Source: Brachypterus glaber (Eukaryota; Arthropoda; Insecta; Coleoptera; Kateretidae). Taken from it: a DNA stretch of 64,000 bases. Shown in pieces: positions 10,836 to 21,813 of the stretch (positions are counted from its first letter, which is position 1; each line of letters starts with the position of its first letter). A model generated the notes under the pieces. It was given only the letters and a program-made list of their open reading frames with translations, searched no databases and had not been told where the DNA came from. Location: the NCBI GenBank assembly GCA_958510825.1, contig OY294048.1:33941026-34005025 (forward strand). The letters run 5' to 3'. Both the position numbers and the translations under genes were made by a program.

Positions 10836-11159
10836 ATTTCACTGGCAAAGTTTACGTTGATGTAGTATAGCACGGCATTTGAATTAAAGATAAGGATTTC
10901 GTGACCAAGCCGCCTTGATAAGCACATAAACAAATAAATTCATTACTATTAATTAAGTAACTGGTTGGTTTTAAGTTATTTTTATTAATCACACTGGATT
11001 ACACTAATTTTTCTGTACATGTCTATATAAAACACTTAATTTTAAAACTTGTATTTACTTTACTAAACACACAAACTTTGAAAGACGTCGTCTCGTGTCA
11101 TACCTGTGATACACTTCACACAGTGTATGAATTGGGGAAACCTCTCCACAGCTATCCTG

Positions 11160-12440
11160 AAATTGAATAAGTTGTAAATTTCATGGGTTAAAAATATAAA
11201 AGTTGAATTTTCAAACTTAATAAATAGTTATTTTCTTAACCAGTGTATTGAGTGGATAACAGTATATTACGCCCAGAGTACGCGAAGAACGAGAGTGCTT
11301 AAAAAAATCAGTTGAAGTGCACTGAAAATGGTTTGCGTCTAGGTGCGTATACTATTTTTCCTACTACCTAACACCTAAATATACAAAAAACGGAAAAATT
11401 GTCTAAAAATTAATTAGTCAATTTGATGTTGTGTTTATCTGACAGCAGATATATAAAATCAGCTGATTTTCACTTTTCGATCGCTGTCATGGCAACGGGT
11501 GGAAAATTAGCACTATCTACTAACTAGGTCTTAGGAAAAATTACTTAATAGGTACACGAGTTGAGAATTCAACTTTATCCAACATCCTTTAATTTTAAAT
11601 AAAAAGCTATAATTTAGCAAAAAATTATTACAAAAATATTAAGTTTTCTTAATGTGCGAAAGAGAGAGCAAAACATTTTTTTTTTTCTTCAAGCGTACTA
11701 AAATGTTCATATTTTATTTTTTAACTGAACACACTAGTTAGAAGTGATCTATTTTTTACATTAAAAAAATGAGTTCATTGTTGTACGACGTAAAAAAAAG
11801 TTAGTTAGCAAAACCACCACTGGCGACAGCACTCTTTGACTTTGATGACAGCCATACTTCAAACTTGTTTGTTTATTAAGTAAACAGGTGGTTGACTTGA
11901 TATTTTGTGCAAAAACCTTGTGTGAAATTGATTAAAAATGATTGAAGAAGAATATATGGTTTATACACCTACAAATCTCTCAGAAGTTGCAAATGATACA
12001 TTAGACAAGTTACCATCGAAATCGCGAAGTGTACGATTTAGCCTACGAAAAAAATTTAAAACGAGCTAAAGAAGATTTAAGTTTATTTCGAAAGGGTTTT
12101 ATTGGCCTATTTTAATAAAAAAATAAATTAAATTCAAAAATTAATATTTAAAAAAACTATATAGGATGCTTGAAGAAAAAATAGTATGTTTCACTAAGAG
12201 GAAAAGTGCTATTTTTTACTCGCCTGTAGTTTCCGGAATCCGCTTCGCGTCGTCTGTAAATTCTACAGACTAGTAAAAAAAAGCTTCAATTTTCCTCTTA
12301 GTAAAACAATATACTATTAGTCACTAGTCAAAAAACTTAACTTTTGATACCAAATCTAAAAAATAAATTTTAAAATAGTGCTAAAAAACTGTTTTTGTGA
12401 AGGTGTTGGATAAATAAACATATATTATTATATTAAATTG
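11160..12440. repeat. Intronic AT-rich DNA with one hairpin repeat
   Basis: No gene is seen. Positions about 12183-12212 and 12285-12316 are inverted copies (atagtatgtttcactaagag against ctcttagtaaaacaatatac). They enclose a smaller palindrome (GTCTGTAAATTCTACAGAC) and form a hairpin element of about 135 bp. The remainder has no recognisable content. The ATG-led stretch at 11938-12060 is short and resembles nothing I know. Confidence 0.45.
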
Positions 12441-13150
12441 GAATTTCATCAGAGATACGCATGTAAACCAAATTTCAGCTTTCCACGTTTATGGGTGAAA
12501 CAGAGATGGGGTTTACTTAGGTATGGGGAGATGAGAGGGGTGTTAAATGTATTTTTAAAAATATCACTGAATGGATAACACAGGTTTACAAAAAAAAAAG
12601 TCAAGACTATTTGACCGGACCATGGTATTCCTAGGTATTTTGGCGCCCTGAATCAGATCCCGGGGTCAGTTTTGCCCCATCACGTCAGGAAAACGAGATT
12701 TTAAAGTCATTTGGAGGTTAAAATGGTGATTTTTTGGGAGCGGCCCCGGGACAACATCTCAACGTTCAGAAAGTATTCAAGACCTACACAGTTACCCGTG
12801 AAGTTAACAGGTCGCTTGAGATATTGTCCCGGGGCCGCTCCCAAAAAATCACCATTTTGACCTCAAATGACCTTTAAATCTCGTTTTCCTGACGTGATGG
12901 GGAAAAACTGACCCCGGGATCTGATTCAGGGCGCCAAAATACCTAGGAATACCATGGCCCGGTCAAATAGTCCTGACTTTTTTTTTGTGAACCTGTGTAA
13001 TTTTAGTTTGAAATTATTTCACAGGGGTTTTTTTAATTTTAAGGTTGAGGATGTTCGGGGGGTAAATTTTATATAAAATGGTATTGTTAGGGGAGATAGA
13101 ATGTGTACCACATTTCAGCTCTCCAAGTTTATTCTAAAAATTTAAATAGT
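12440..13150. repeat. Degenerate repeat interrupted by a long palindrome
   Basis: Sequences at 12440-12560 and 13070-13150 share the 'atgtgtaccacatttcagct' type block that recurs three times at 46.1-46.7 kb, so an older repeat has been split. The insert, 12578-12998, is a near-perfect palindrome described separately. Confidence 0.5.
12578..12998. mobile_element. Foldback MITE with about 188-bp arms
   Basis: The arms 12578-12767 and 12812-12998 are almost perfectly inverted, beginning ACACAGG and ending CCTGTGT. The loop is only about 45 bp. GC-rich blocks (GGAGCGGCCCCGGGACAA and its complement; CCCGGGGTCAG) contrast with the AT-rich surroundings. Arm mismatches are few, so the insertion is fairly recent. 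There is no coding sequence and no clear target duplication, so the superfamily is not assigned. Confidence 0.75.
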
Positions 13151-13837
13151 TTTGCTTAGCAATGGCTATGAATTTTATATTATAAAACTAACAACTTTTC
13201 GATTTTTAATTCTTGAAATTTGCAACGTATTTGGAATTAATATAGTTGTAAATTGCTGCTCTTGGGAAAAAATACTAGAATGTGTAATTTGCAACTTTTA
13301 TATTTTAATTTATTTGTATTTTTCAGTTTTTGTAAAGCAATAAATCTTAGGTAAAATATGAATAATTTAGTTATAATAAAATTTACAACTTTCGTATTTT
13401 TAGCTTTTTTTCATAAAACTTCCAACTTTTTCATAAAGTTTCCAAATTTTAGCGGGAACGTGTTTTTTTTATTTATTTTTTTTTGACAAGGGGCTAAAAG
13501 ATGTTATTTTAGCAGTAGTGGAGACGTAAGTTTAGCATGGCGGGAACGTTTTTTCGTTTTTGGTCATCATTTTTTTTGTCTAGGGGATAAAAGTTGTAAT
13601 TTTAGACTAAAAAAGTGGTGTTTTTTGATCTTTTTTGATACTGCCATGTACAAAATAGTTATTTTTGTATTAAGAGCGCAAAATTACTGATTTCACGCAA
13701 AAGCAGAAATCACAATTTGTTTTTATGTTGCACCCGCGTTAAGTTTAAATGGAACCCATTAAGTTTTTTATTTAACGTTTTAATTATATAACTATTATAA
13801 AATGAGGTATAAAGTTGTTGCCCACGGTCCTGTAGAT

Positions 13838-14605
13838 CAGAGCCGTAACTAGGGCTTTGCGAAGGTGGCATTTTCCACGGGCGCAACACTTAAGAGGCGC
13901 GCCAAAATTAAAAAATTGAAAAATTTGAAAAATTTTACATAAAATTAAGAAAAAAAATCGCCTGCGGCGCTTGATATTTTTTCGGTTTTAGTCAAATTTT
14001 AAAATTAAAAGAGTTCACCAAATTTGTGAAATTTTTCGCCTGCAGTACTAGGACTTTTTTTTATTTAGAAGTGTAAAACTCTAGCGTGGCATTCTTAAAA
14101 ATTTTAGCCTGCAGCGATAAGACCTTTCTTGCATTTTGGCAAATTTGTAATTATGCTGTTTTAAAACTAAAACAGATCATCATAATATGATATAAGTATT
14201 GTTCGTAAAAAAATTTATAGAGCTTTTTTAGGAGTCTTTTTTTAAATCTAAGATTGTAAACCTTTAGCTTGAAATTCATAAAAAAATCACCTTCGGCGCT
14301 AGAGCTTTCTTGTATTTCTGTGAAATTTTAATTATAAACGGCTTTTAAATTTTCCGCGGCGCTAAGTATACATAGAGCTTTTATAACCTTAACAAAAACG
14401 TAATTAAATTAAATTTTAGCAAAATTCGTAAAAAAAAATTCGCCGGCGGCGCTTACTTTTTGTCAAGAGGGAAGCCACTCTGGCGTCAAATGAAACGGCG
14501 TTTTTATTTTCGTTACTCAATAAAAAACTTAAAAAAAAACAGTTGATTTTATATTAGATAGGTGGCGCAAACTGATAAAATGACACAGCTCAAATTACGG
14601 CTCTG
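13838..14605. mobile_element. hAT-type non-autonomous element with perfect 8-bp duplication
   Basis: Termini are CAGAGCCGTAA and TTACGGCTCTG. The flanking 8-mers at 13830-13837 and 14606-14613 are both CTGTAGAT, a perfect hAT-type duplication. The interior has no transposase. It holds about six spaced GC islands of the type 'tcgcctgcggcgct' at roughly 60-130 bp intervals in AT-rich DNA, which look like a decayed internal minisatellite. Related islands appear at 3.7-4.2 kb and near 19.92 kb. Confidence 0.85.
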
Positions 14606-14613
14606 CTGTAGAT

Positions 14614-15160
14614 ATAGATTTTTTTTTTATATTTTACCGGGACCGGGCCCGACAACTTTGTACCCCATTTGACCCCCTTTGCATTTCATACATTCAACTA
14701 AATGTGGCTGTCAGAATTCCAATCAATTTTACTTTGAATAGATTCCGGGATAACAGGGATCCTTTAAAAGGTCTTACTTTGGCAAAGGGACAAGCTATTA
14801 GTGTTTTAATAAGTGGAATATTCCATTAAGGAACAATGAATGCTCCAAATAGCTAAGTCTCAATAAGATATACGTTTTATCTTTCAGTTCTCTATTTTAG
14901 TTCATTCGTATTGCCTTGGTATTGTTTTTGCAGAAATAAGGTTCTAAAGCTCGCGATTTTTCTTAAAGTATTCAGCAAAACATTTTCGCTCTATTTTTCT
15001 ACATTTTTTTTTCAAACCACCACCATTAAGATTTTTTTTCAACTTATGAAAGTAATACGTGCAGGGTGATCAAAACTTGAGTACTTAGAGCTCTATCTCA
15101 GTAACGGTAAAAAAAATCTAATATATATATTTTTTTATTTTAAATCTCCTTACTTACTCT
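14614..15160. other. No recognisable feature
   Basis: AT-rich intronic DNA. I see no coding, repeat or RNA feature that I can support. Confidence 0.4.
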
Positions 15161-15170
15161 TGAATTCTTA

Positions 15171-15470
15171 ATGTGGGTGCCAGGACACAAGGATGTTGAA
15201 GGCAATGAGGTCGCAGACTCTCTCGCGAGAGTAGAAGCATGCACTCAATTTACTGGCCTTGAATCTTTCTGTGGCTTTAACAAAAGCCATCAGGTAGAGG
15301 CAATTAAAGAATGGGAAATCAAAATCAAAACTCGATATTGGAAAGACCAAAACTCAAGGCAGGCCAAACTATTCATAAAATATGAACCTTTACGAACAAG
15401 AAAGATACTCGATCACAGCAAGCCGAAAGTAACGACCTATATAGGACACTGCCCTTTCTTGTTCTTCAAA
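15171..15470 (+). pseudogene. Remnant of LINE RNase H domain
   Basis: The translation begins WVPGHKDVEGNEVADSLAR, the C-terminal block of the RNase H domain carried by I- and R1-type LINEs (WVPGHxxxxGNExAD). It continues for about 85 residues (KEWEIKIKTRYWKDQ...) before similarity fades near HCPF. The frame stays open to 15665, but the last part does not resemble the family. There is no reverse transcriptase upstream and no recognisable ends. It is a decayed fragment, not a host gene. Confidence 0.7.
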
Positions 15471-16380
15471 GAATCGTGGCCTTTTCCTTTGGAATTTGGC
15501 CAGCTTGATACAAATATGTATTTGTACCCTATTTACTCTTCCTATAATCTAGGAATTCGGGTCACAACGAAGTGGTCTGGGAATTCCTATCTCCGTCATC
15601 CAAATTTCTGGGTTATATGTTTGTTTTTCTATTTTGACTCGCAAAAAACTTCTGATAAAGTATAGTGTTCTACTCGAGTATAATAGCTATTAATCATTCG
15701 CCTATCGGCTCGTGTCGCAAATTTCACCCTCATTGCTCTAATAGCAATCATTATATGCTCGTTGAATTATATCTCGAATAATATACTATTTTTACTGGCA
15801 TCGTTAGCTCAGAACGGACCTATTTTAACCTTTTTAAGCAAAAAAAAAAAAAAAAAAACAGTCTTCCACACCGTTTCTGTCACTTTTGAGAACGGAATCG
15901 TGTTCAGCGTGCCCAAATCTATAAAGAATATATATTTTTTTTCACCTGACATTAATATCTCAAAATCAACCTTTTTTTACCTTTTTACGAAAAAAAAAAC
16001 AGTCTTCCAGTCTTCCATACGGTTTCTGTAATTTTGAAGGTCGGCATCGTGTTTAGCATGTCCCAATCTATAGGAATTGGAATGTTTCTTACGTTTGCAC
16101 GAAGGGACCAAAAACAGCCTATTTTTAACATTGTTTTTTTTTTCATTATGGCCGTTAACGGCCATATAACGCGTTATATCCTACTTTGCGCCTTCGCCAA
16201 AATTGCAAATATTGTTACCCATGAACACTATAAACTTTACTAACCAGACAGGTCGACGCAATACACAATATTGAAGAATTTTGAAGTTTAATTTTATGAA
16301 AATGTATACTATGGCAACTACAGGAATGTACAAAGAAGTTTTATATTAAATTTTAAATTTATTGTATTCTGGAACAGTCT
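15471..16380. other. Intronic DNA, poly-A tract, diverged direct repeats
   Basis: An A-run lies at about 15840-15858. Two diverged copies of a block ('cagtcttcca...ccgtttctg', then 'atcgtgtt(c/t)agc(g/a)tg') occur near 15858-15915 and 16001-16060, a direct duplication of about 140 bp. No gene is supported. Confidence 0.4.
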
Positions 16381-16416
16381 ATAAACTACCTCTTTAAGCT
16401 TAAGCTTATAAGAGGT

Positions 16417-16478
16417 AGGGACCCTAAATAAAGTGACATTAAACTTCACACGTTTAATGTCAATTTAAATAGGGTCCT
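16417..16478. repeat. Short hairpin repeat
   Basis: The arms 16417-16444 and 16452-16478 are inverted (gggaccctaaataaagtgac against gtcaatttaaatagggtcc), separated by 7 bp. This is a short MITE-like hairpin without coding content. Confidence 0.6.
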
Positions 16479-17638
16479 TAATAAGAGGTCCCTGACTAAA
16501 AAAAAATAAAATAATTGACTTGGAAAATAAAAAAGACAATTTATATAAAAAAAAATAAAATTTATTTTTTGTTTTAAAAAAAAATATCCCTTTTTTCAAA
16601 AAGAGAAATATTATTGAAAACAAAAAATAATGTTTTTTTCATATTCTAAGTGAATTACTATGTAAAAAGAGCGTCGAATGAAAGTCCAGTTGGTAAAATA
16701 TAGATTAAAGTGTATATTTAATTCAAAAAATTTTTTTTTCATTTTAAATTTACTTTCCACCGGTAAATGCTTACTTCGATGTAGGGATTGTAATCCAGCA
16801 ATGTGTAATCCCGCAATCCCTCGGGATCCCACGCTATTTTTTCAATCCGCAAAAGTGCGGGATTGGCATGCGGGATCCCGCGGGATTTGCGGGATTGACT
16901 ACGGATAAAAAATAATTGTCGTTTCTTTAGAAACACTTATTTTATATTTGTAATGGAAACTAGAAATAAAATTACAATACATAGAAACAGTAAATAATGT
17001 AAACGTATGTAAGTAATGATTTTGATATTAAGAAAGCAATCAAATTTTGCAATATAAACATTTGTTTATGATATACAATAAATAATACAATACAATACAA
17101 TGATTTTGATATTAAGTACAGTAAAAAGATAAATGCAAAACCTAGAAAATCATGGAGTTAAAGAAAAGTACCCAACTCTGGTCATATGATATCTATATTT
17201 TTTTAGCTGCTGGCATATTAACAAAAACCTAAGAACTCGGCTAGAAGATCCTAGTATAAATGACGTGTATTGAGGGCATACTTTCAAAAAAAATAAGTAT
17301 AAGGGGATTATGCACAAATCACGTGTGATTATTAGGAGGAGCATATAAAATTTTAGTTTTAGTAAAAAGCACATGAAAATTTTACAAAATTCTACGTTAG
17401 GGGGGTCAAAAATTCTTTAAAAAACATCTTATGTTATTTATGCTCGTACCCAATTACAAAATAATAATAAAGTATGATATAATTTACAATATTATATATA
17501 TTATGTAAGATTTCAATTTTGTTCTGTTTTGAGAATTTAATTTAATTTTCTTATTATATAATTAAATAATATTATATATTTTTAATAAATACTAAATAAA
17601 ATTTTTTTACTACTAGCTCTAAAACATACCATTATTTA
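16479..17638. repeat. AT-rich DNA with GCGGGATT-type repeats
   Basis: At 16780-16900 there are several 'gcgggat' and 'atcccgc' motifs (for example GCGGGATCCCGCGGGATT). The same motif cluster recurs at about 19013-19045, so these may be the two ends of one older element containing the ribozyme repeat at 17.65-18.09 kb. No coding sequence is supported; the ORFs here are repeat translations. Confidence 0.4.
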
Positions 17639-17652
17639 TTATGTTTATATCA

Positions 17653-18089
17653 AACATAAAACATTTTACTATTAATCAAAACGACTTTTGTTTGATTAAC
17701 GCAGTCGTCCCTCCGAAGTGACTGATCGATTTCGTGCTTTTTAGCACTCTTCAGAGCCACATATCGGTAGTGGGGACAACTACGAAAATCAAATCCTTTC
17801 CATATATCTCTATATAGAGTTTAAAAATCGTTGTAAGGAAAAGCAAAAACAGCTAGCGACATCTACTGCTAAAAGCAGAGACTGGATAAACCTATCGACA
17901 GTCCAAAAAAGGAAGCAGTTATTGGTTTCAAGAACCTATTGCACGCTGTCGATAGGGGGCAGATTAATCAATGCCACGGTGGACATTGCCGCCAATTGAA
18001 TCCTAAACGCTAGGAGGTCACCTTTACAGTGGTATCTGAATTAATAAACTAAATTAAATTGTTTGATATTTACAAATTTAATTTAGTTT
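17653..18089 (-). mobile_element. Solo hammerhead-ribozyme repeat (retrozyme-like)
   Basis: One permuted copy of the 435-bp repeat found in tandem at 50.0-51.8 kb, ending in a partial inverted duplicate of its own terminus (TAAACTAAATT ... AATTTAGTTTA). It is flanked by a target duplication of up to 14 bp, TTATGTTTATATCA, at 17639-17652 and 18088-18101. The unit encodes a hammerhead ribozyme on the minus strand and has no ORF. A solo copy with its own target duplication shows that the unit is mobile rather than a plain satellite. Confidence 0.8.
17718..17760 (-). ncRNA. Hammerhead ribozyme (solo copy)
   Basis: Minus-strand order: GUGGCU (stem I), core CUGAAGA, stem II GUGC/GCAC with loop UAAAAA, core GAAA, short stem III UCGA, then the UC cleavage site and AGUCAC, which pairs back with GUGGCU with one G-U wobble. 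All conserved core positions are present. Self-cleavage is predicted after the C, between 17724 and 17723 on the plus-strand scale. Confidence 0.8.
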
Positions 18090-18101
18090 ATGTTTATATC
18101 A

Positions 18102-19045
18102 GACTATGAAATCAAATTTTTTAATAAACAAATAAACAAATAATAATTTTTATCCAATACATACAGATAATAAGACAATTACCTGCTTTATTTTAAATAG
18201 ATAAACTCAATAATAACCCCCGCATGGCTTTTACTTTATTGAGTGGATAATTATTTATTTTACCCACTTAACTGTCACTTGTCAAATTATTTTCTTGTAA
18301 ATGTCATTAAAATTTTTAATAAAAATATGAATTCCTAAGCTATTTATTGGATAAAACCTTGTATGGCACTCATGGGTAAACCAATATTGCCCTCTCGAAG
18401 ATTAACCTGCGAGGCGCAATATCTTACTTTACCCACTAGTACCATAAATAAGTATTTCTCTTCTAGTAGGAGTAAATTTTATAAACAATTGATTTCTGTC
18501 ACTTTAGATGTTTCAGTTCTTTGTGCAATTTTTACTAATTAAACCCAAAAAATAGCTTTAAATAATTTTTTATTTATTAAACATAATTAATTATAATTAT
18601 TACCAATTAATACAATCAATAATTAGTTAAATATTATGAAAACAATTTAAAGAAAACTAAAATTTTAAACGTCAGTTCAAAGTATTTATATGAGCAAATG
18701 TCATTGATCAAGGCTACTTGATTTTTATGAAAATTTCAAGAAATATAATTTCTGTTAATAATTTAGTTTATTATTTAAATAAAAATAGGTAAATAGTGCT
18801 AGTAGTGAAAAAACTAATATATAAACTACGGTAGAAAAACTATTATAGCCTCGCACTCTATAAAAAATGCCTTCTCTATCTTGGTATATAATTACTATTC
18901 TTTACTGTTTTTATTTGTTTTATAAAAACACAGTTTTTTAAAGGCATCTGTGATAGCTGAATATCTATAAAATATAAAATAGATAAAACAATGTAAAACA
19001 AAAAAATATCGCGGAATTGAAGTCAATCCCGCAAAAATCCCGCGG
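18102..19045. other. AT-rich intronic DNA, nothing recognised
   Basis: Contains 'ttattgagtggataa' and 'tttattggataaaacc' motifs (18237 and 18340), probably the ends of a small palindromic repeat, and GCGGGATT motifs near 19015-19045. No gene is supported. Confidence 0.35.
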
Positions 19046-19228
19046 GATTCAAACTCGTGCAAAATTACAATTCTTACTTTGATGCCACCAGCGCTGATGA
19101 AATACTAGTATCAGTAGTGTGATATATCTCAACTCAAAGTCCAAACTCGTGCAAAATTACAATCCTTACTTTGATGCTACCAGCGCTGATGAAATACTAG
19201 TATCAGTAGTGTGATATATCTCAACTTC
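19046..19228. repeat. Tandem duplication, two ~92-bp units
   Basis: Two near-identical copies in direct orientation, each opening with 'aaactcgtgcaaaattaca' and carrying 'ccagcgctgatgaaatacta' and 'gtgatatatctcaact'. They differ by only a few bases (for example gatgccacc versus gatgctacc), so the duplication is fairly recent. No coding role is seen. Confidence 0.8.
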
Positions 19229-19378
19229 CAGTGATATATCGCAAATTAAATATCTAATCGCTGGGGTTTAAAAAAAATACAAAATATAAGTGTCTTAGCT
19301 AATAAAAGTACTAGTATAAACATTTATAAAAAGTTTTTAAGGAAGAACATTTTTAACCATGAACTCGGAATAAAATTT

Positions 19379-19588
19379 CTATGGTCTGTTTCATCAAGCA
19401 AGAGAGTAAATTAAAAATCGCACAGTAAATATTTTTACAACAGGTTTGAATAGTATATGTTTGTGTATAGAATATAGTTATGTTTTATAAAATAAACTAC
19501 GCAGTATATTCGCACATCTAATATTCGAATCTGTTGATTTTCTGTGCGATTTTCAATTTACTCTCTTGCTTGATGAAACAGACCATAG
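19379..19588. mobile_element. Palindromic MITE
   Basis: Inverted arms of about 50 bp, starting CTATGGTCTGTTTCATCAAG and ending with its complement, with about 105 bp between them. One arm carries a single extra A. TTT lies on both flanks, but this is too short to call as a duplication. No coding sequence. Confidence 0.7.
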
Positions 19589-19940
19589 TTTAATAAAAAG
19601 TTGCAGCAGTCATAGAAAAAAGCAATTAAAACCAAACTGCTAATTTCTAAATTAAATTTAATTAAAAAAAATTCATCCATTAAAACAAAAATGTTCACAT
19701 TCTAGTCGGGCGCTTGGAATGTTAACGAACCGTGAAAAGGCGGCGCGCCGAGGCGCATGGATACACTGAATGGCTCGGGGAAACAAGGAACCTAAGCCAC
19801 ATTTTTAAATCAAGGTATCTTTATAGAAATAAAATGTGACAATTTCTAGTTAAAAGAATTCGCAATACTGGTGAACAGAAATTTTCAGCATCAAAACAGT
19901 AAAAATTTTCCTGCAGCGCCCGGCGAATTTTTAAAAAAGT

Positions 19941-21813
19941 TATAAGATAAGATAAGATAAGATAAGTTTATTGGTGTTTACAAAGATAAAATCTTATACA
20001 CAAGTCATTTAAAATCAGGTTAATAATATGGTATAAATATAAACAACACTAGACAAATTATAATAAATTATAATACATACAGTCTAAGCATATTCACTGA
20101 AGAGAAGCGTCCATATACTCCTCCACAGAATAAAAACAATACCTTTTTAATATTGAACTGACCTCTCGCTTAAATTTCTTGTGTGGGAGGTTTTTTAAGT
20201 TTTCAGGCAATTTATTATAGATTTTTATATCTGGGCTATTCTTAACTGATATTGCATATTTAAAATTATAATTTTTTAAAAGGTGCGGATTTATTGCCGA
20301 GCTTGTCCGATAACAATGAACATTCGCAAATTGTTCAAATTTATCGAAATTCTTGTGTATTTCCATAAGTGTCTGTAAAATATAAACAGAAGGCAGTGGA
20401 AGGATACCAAACCTTTTGAACAGTGGCTGACAATGCTCATTGTAACCGACCCCAGCAATGGCTCTGATACACCTTTTTTGTAAAACAAATATTTTTTCTG
20501 AGTTTGTACCATTTCCCCATAAAATTGTACCGTAACTCAGAAGAGAGTGAAAGTTTGAATGGTAGGATATTAGAAGAACATCTAAGTTTAATGTTTTTTT
20601 AAGTTCCCTTATTAAGAAAATGGTTTTTGATAATTTGGGAACTAGGTAGTCAATGTGCCCTGTCCAATTAAGGGAATCATTTATGACCATTCCCAGTAGT
20701 TTGACACTGTTATTACTTCTAATTTTGTTATTAGTTGAAATTATAATTTTTTGAGTTTTTTCAGGATTCAGTTTTAATTTATTTGAGTAAAACCAATCTT
20801 GCATTACGCTTTCTAACTGTGTCCTTGAATTTAAAAGTAAATCAATATCTTTGTTTGAATTTAGTAATGAGCTATCGTCGGCGAAGAACATACTTTTCTC
20901 AGGTTCAATATAGTAAGGCAGGTCATTAATAAAAACTAGAAACAATAGGGGGCCCAGGATAGACCCCTGGGGAACCCCTATGGTTATGTTTTCAAATTTA
21001 GAGTATGAATTATTGTGGTAAACACATTGCTTCCTACCTGAGAGATAAGAAACCAAAAGGGATAGTGTTAAACCTCTTGTACCATAATATTCAAGCTTTT
21101 CTATGAGTAATGGATGGGGGACACAATCGAAGGCCTTCGTAAGGTCAAACAGGGTTAAGGCGCCATGTCTTCCCCCCTCGATGCCCTCGATTATCTCCTC
21201 CAATATCTTAGAAATTGCTTGAATTGTTGATTTGTTCTTGCGAAATCCATACTGTCTCTTGCTCAACACATTATTGTTTTCGAGAAAGGTGACAATACGA
21301 GTTTTTATCAAGTATTCAAATATTTTGCCAAAAATTGGTAGAATAGAGATTGGTCTAAAATTATTGGGGTCGTTATTGTCACCCTTATTGTGAATTGGTA
21401 TAACCTTCGCCAACTTAAAGCTGTCCGGAAACTTACCCTGCTCAAAGCAGAGATTGAACAAGTCTGCAGGTGGGTACTGAATAAAGTCCGCGGTATTTTT
21501 TACATGGTTTGAATTAAGTTCATAGATATCAGTTGAATTTGAGTTTTTTAATGACATGATTGCATTAAAAACTTTTGAGGGAGTAACTGGGTTTAAAAAA
21601 CAACTTTTTTCGTTTTCTGGAGCCTTTTTTAAATAAATTTTAGAGTTTATTTTAGAGTTTGGTAACTTTTTAACAATATCCTCGGCGACAGATGAAAAAA
21701 ATCTATTAAATTCATCATGCGAGATATTGGTATCGGTTTTTGATTTTTTCTGAGATCTTTTCGAGTTTATTAGTCTCCAAGTGTCTCTGCTCTTGTTTTT
21801 TGAGTTACTGATT
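19941..21813 (-). mobile_element. 5'-truncated CR1-type LINE
   Basis: The 3' tail is a tandem TTATC repeat on the minus strand (19941-19966), followed inward by ORF2 encoding reverse transcriptase. The frame is open right up to the junction near 21813, where the element stops abruptly against a second, oppositely oriented LINE. The endonuclease domain is missing. It is a different subfamily from the element at 6.5-11 kb (different tail unit and substantially diverged protein). Confidence 0.8.
20094..21557 (-). CDS. LINE ORF2 fragment: reverse transcriptase
   Basis: Reverse transcriptase of a CR1-like LINE without its endonuclease. Motifs in order: IPIHNKGDNNDPNNFRPISI, YGFRKNKST, TLFDLTKAFDCVPH, GVPQGSILGPLLF and the catalytic FFADDSS. 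A C-terminal thumb region follows, with KLLGMVINDSLNW and LLSYGTILWG. The annotated Met is internal: the same frame remains open upstream to about 21813, with residues such as NTNISHDEFNRFFSSVAEDI. The ORF is thus 5'-truncated by insertion rather than interrupted by a stop. It ends normally shortly before the TTATC tail. It cannot be autonomous without an endonuclease. Confidence 0.85.
   Translation of the reverse strand: MSLKNSNSTDIYELNSNHVKNTADFIQYPPADLFNLCFEQGKFPDSFKLAKVIPIHNKGDNNDPNNFRPISILPIFGKIFEYLIKTRIVTFLENNNVLSKRQYGFRKNKSTIQAISKILEEIIEGIEGGRHGALTLFDLTKAFDCVPHPLLIEKLEYYGTRGLTLSLLVSYLSGRKQCVYHNNSYSKFENITIGVPQGSILGPLLFLVFINDLPYYIEPEKSMFFADDSSLLNSNKDIDLLLNSRTQLESVMQDWFYSNKLKLNPEKTQKIIISTNNKIRSNNSVKLLGMVINDSLNWTGHIDYLVPKLSKTIFLIRELKKTLNLDVLLISYHSNFHSLLSYGTILWGNGTNSEKIFVLQKRCIRAIAGVGYNEHCQPLFKRFGILPLPSVYILQTLMEIHKNFDKFEQFANVHCYRTSSAINPHLLKNYNFKYAISVKNSPDIKIYNKLPENLKNLPHKKFKREVSSILKRYCFYSVEEYMDASLQ

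Larger units (their letters stand above)
6503..11150 (-). mobile_element. CR1-type non-LTR retrotransposon (LINE), nearly full length
   Basis: Two ORFs in LINE order on the minus strand: ORF1 (9558-10835) and ORF2 (6706 to about 9590). The 3' end is a tandem tail of TTAC units (6503-6527 on the plus strand), as in CR1, L2, Crack and Daphne-like elements, which end in short tandem repeats rather than poly-A. The 5' boundary near 11.15 kb is a guess from loss of recognisable features. I could not identify a target duplication. Both ORFs look intact, so the insertion may be young. It lies antisense in intron 2 of the protease gene. Confidence 0.75.

Noticed and set aside
11938..12070. A small gene beginning ATGATTGAAGAAGAATATATGG
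   Set aside because: The frame runs about 40 codons before stopping and resembles no known protein. There is no supporting splice context.
15471..15665. Extension of the RNase H fragment to a complete ORF
   Set aside because: After about 15470 the residues no longer resemble the family; the frame is open by chance.
19110..19215. CTGATGA boxes as further hammerhead ribozymes
   Set aside because: CTGATGA is present in each duplicated unit, but it is followed by AATACTAG with no closing stem II and no GAAA at a suitable distance.
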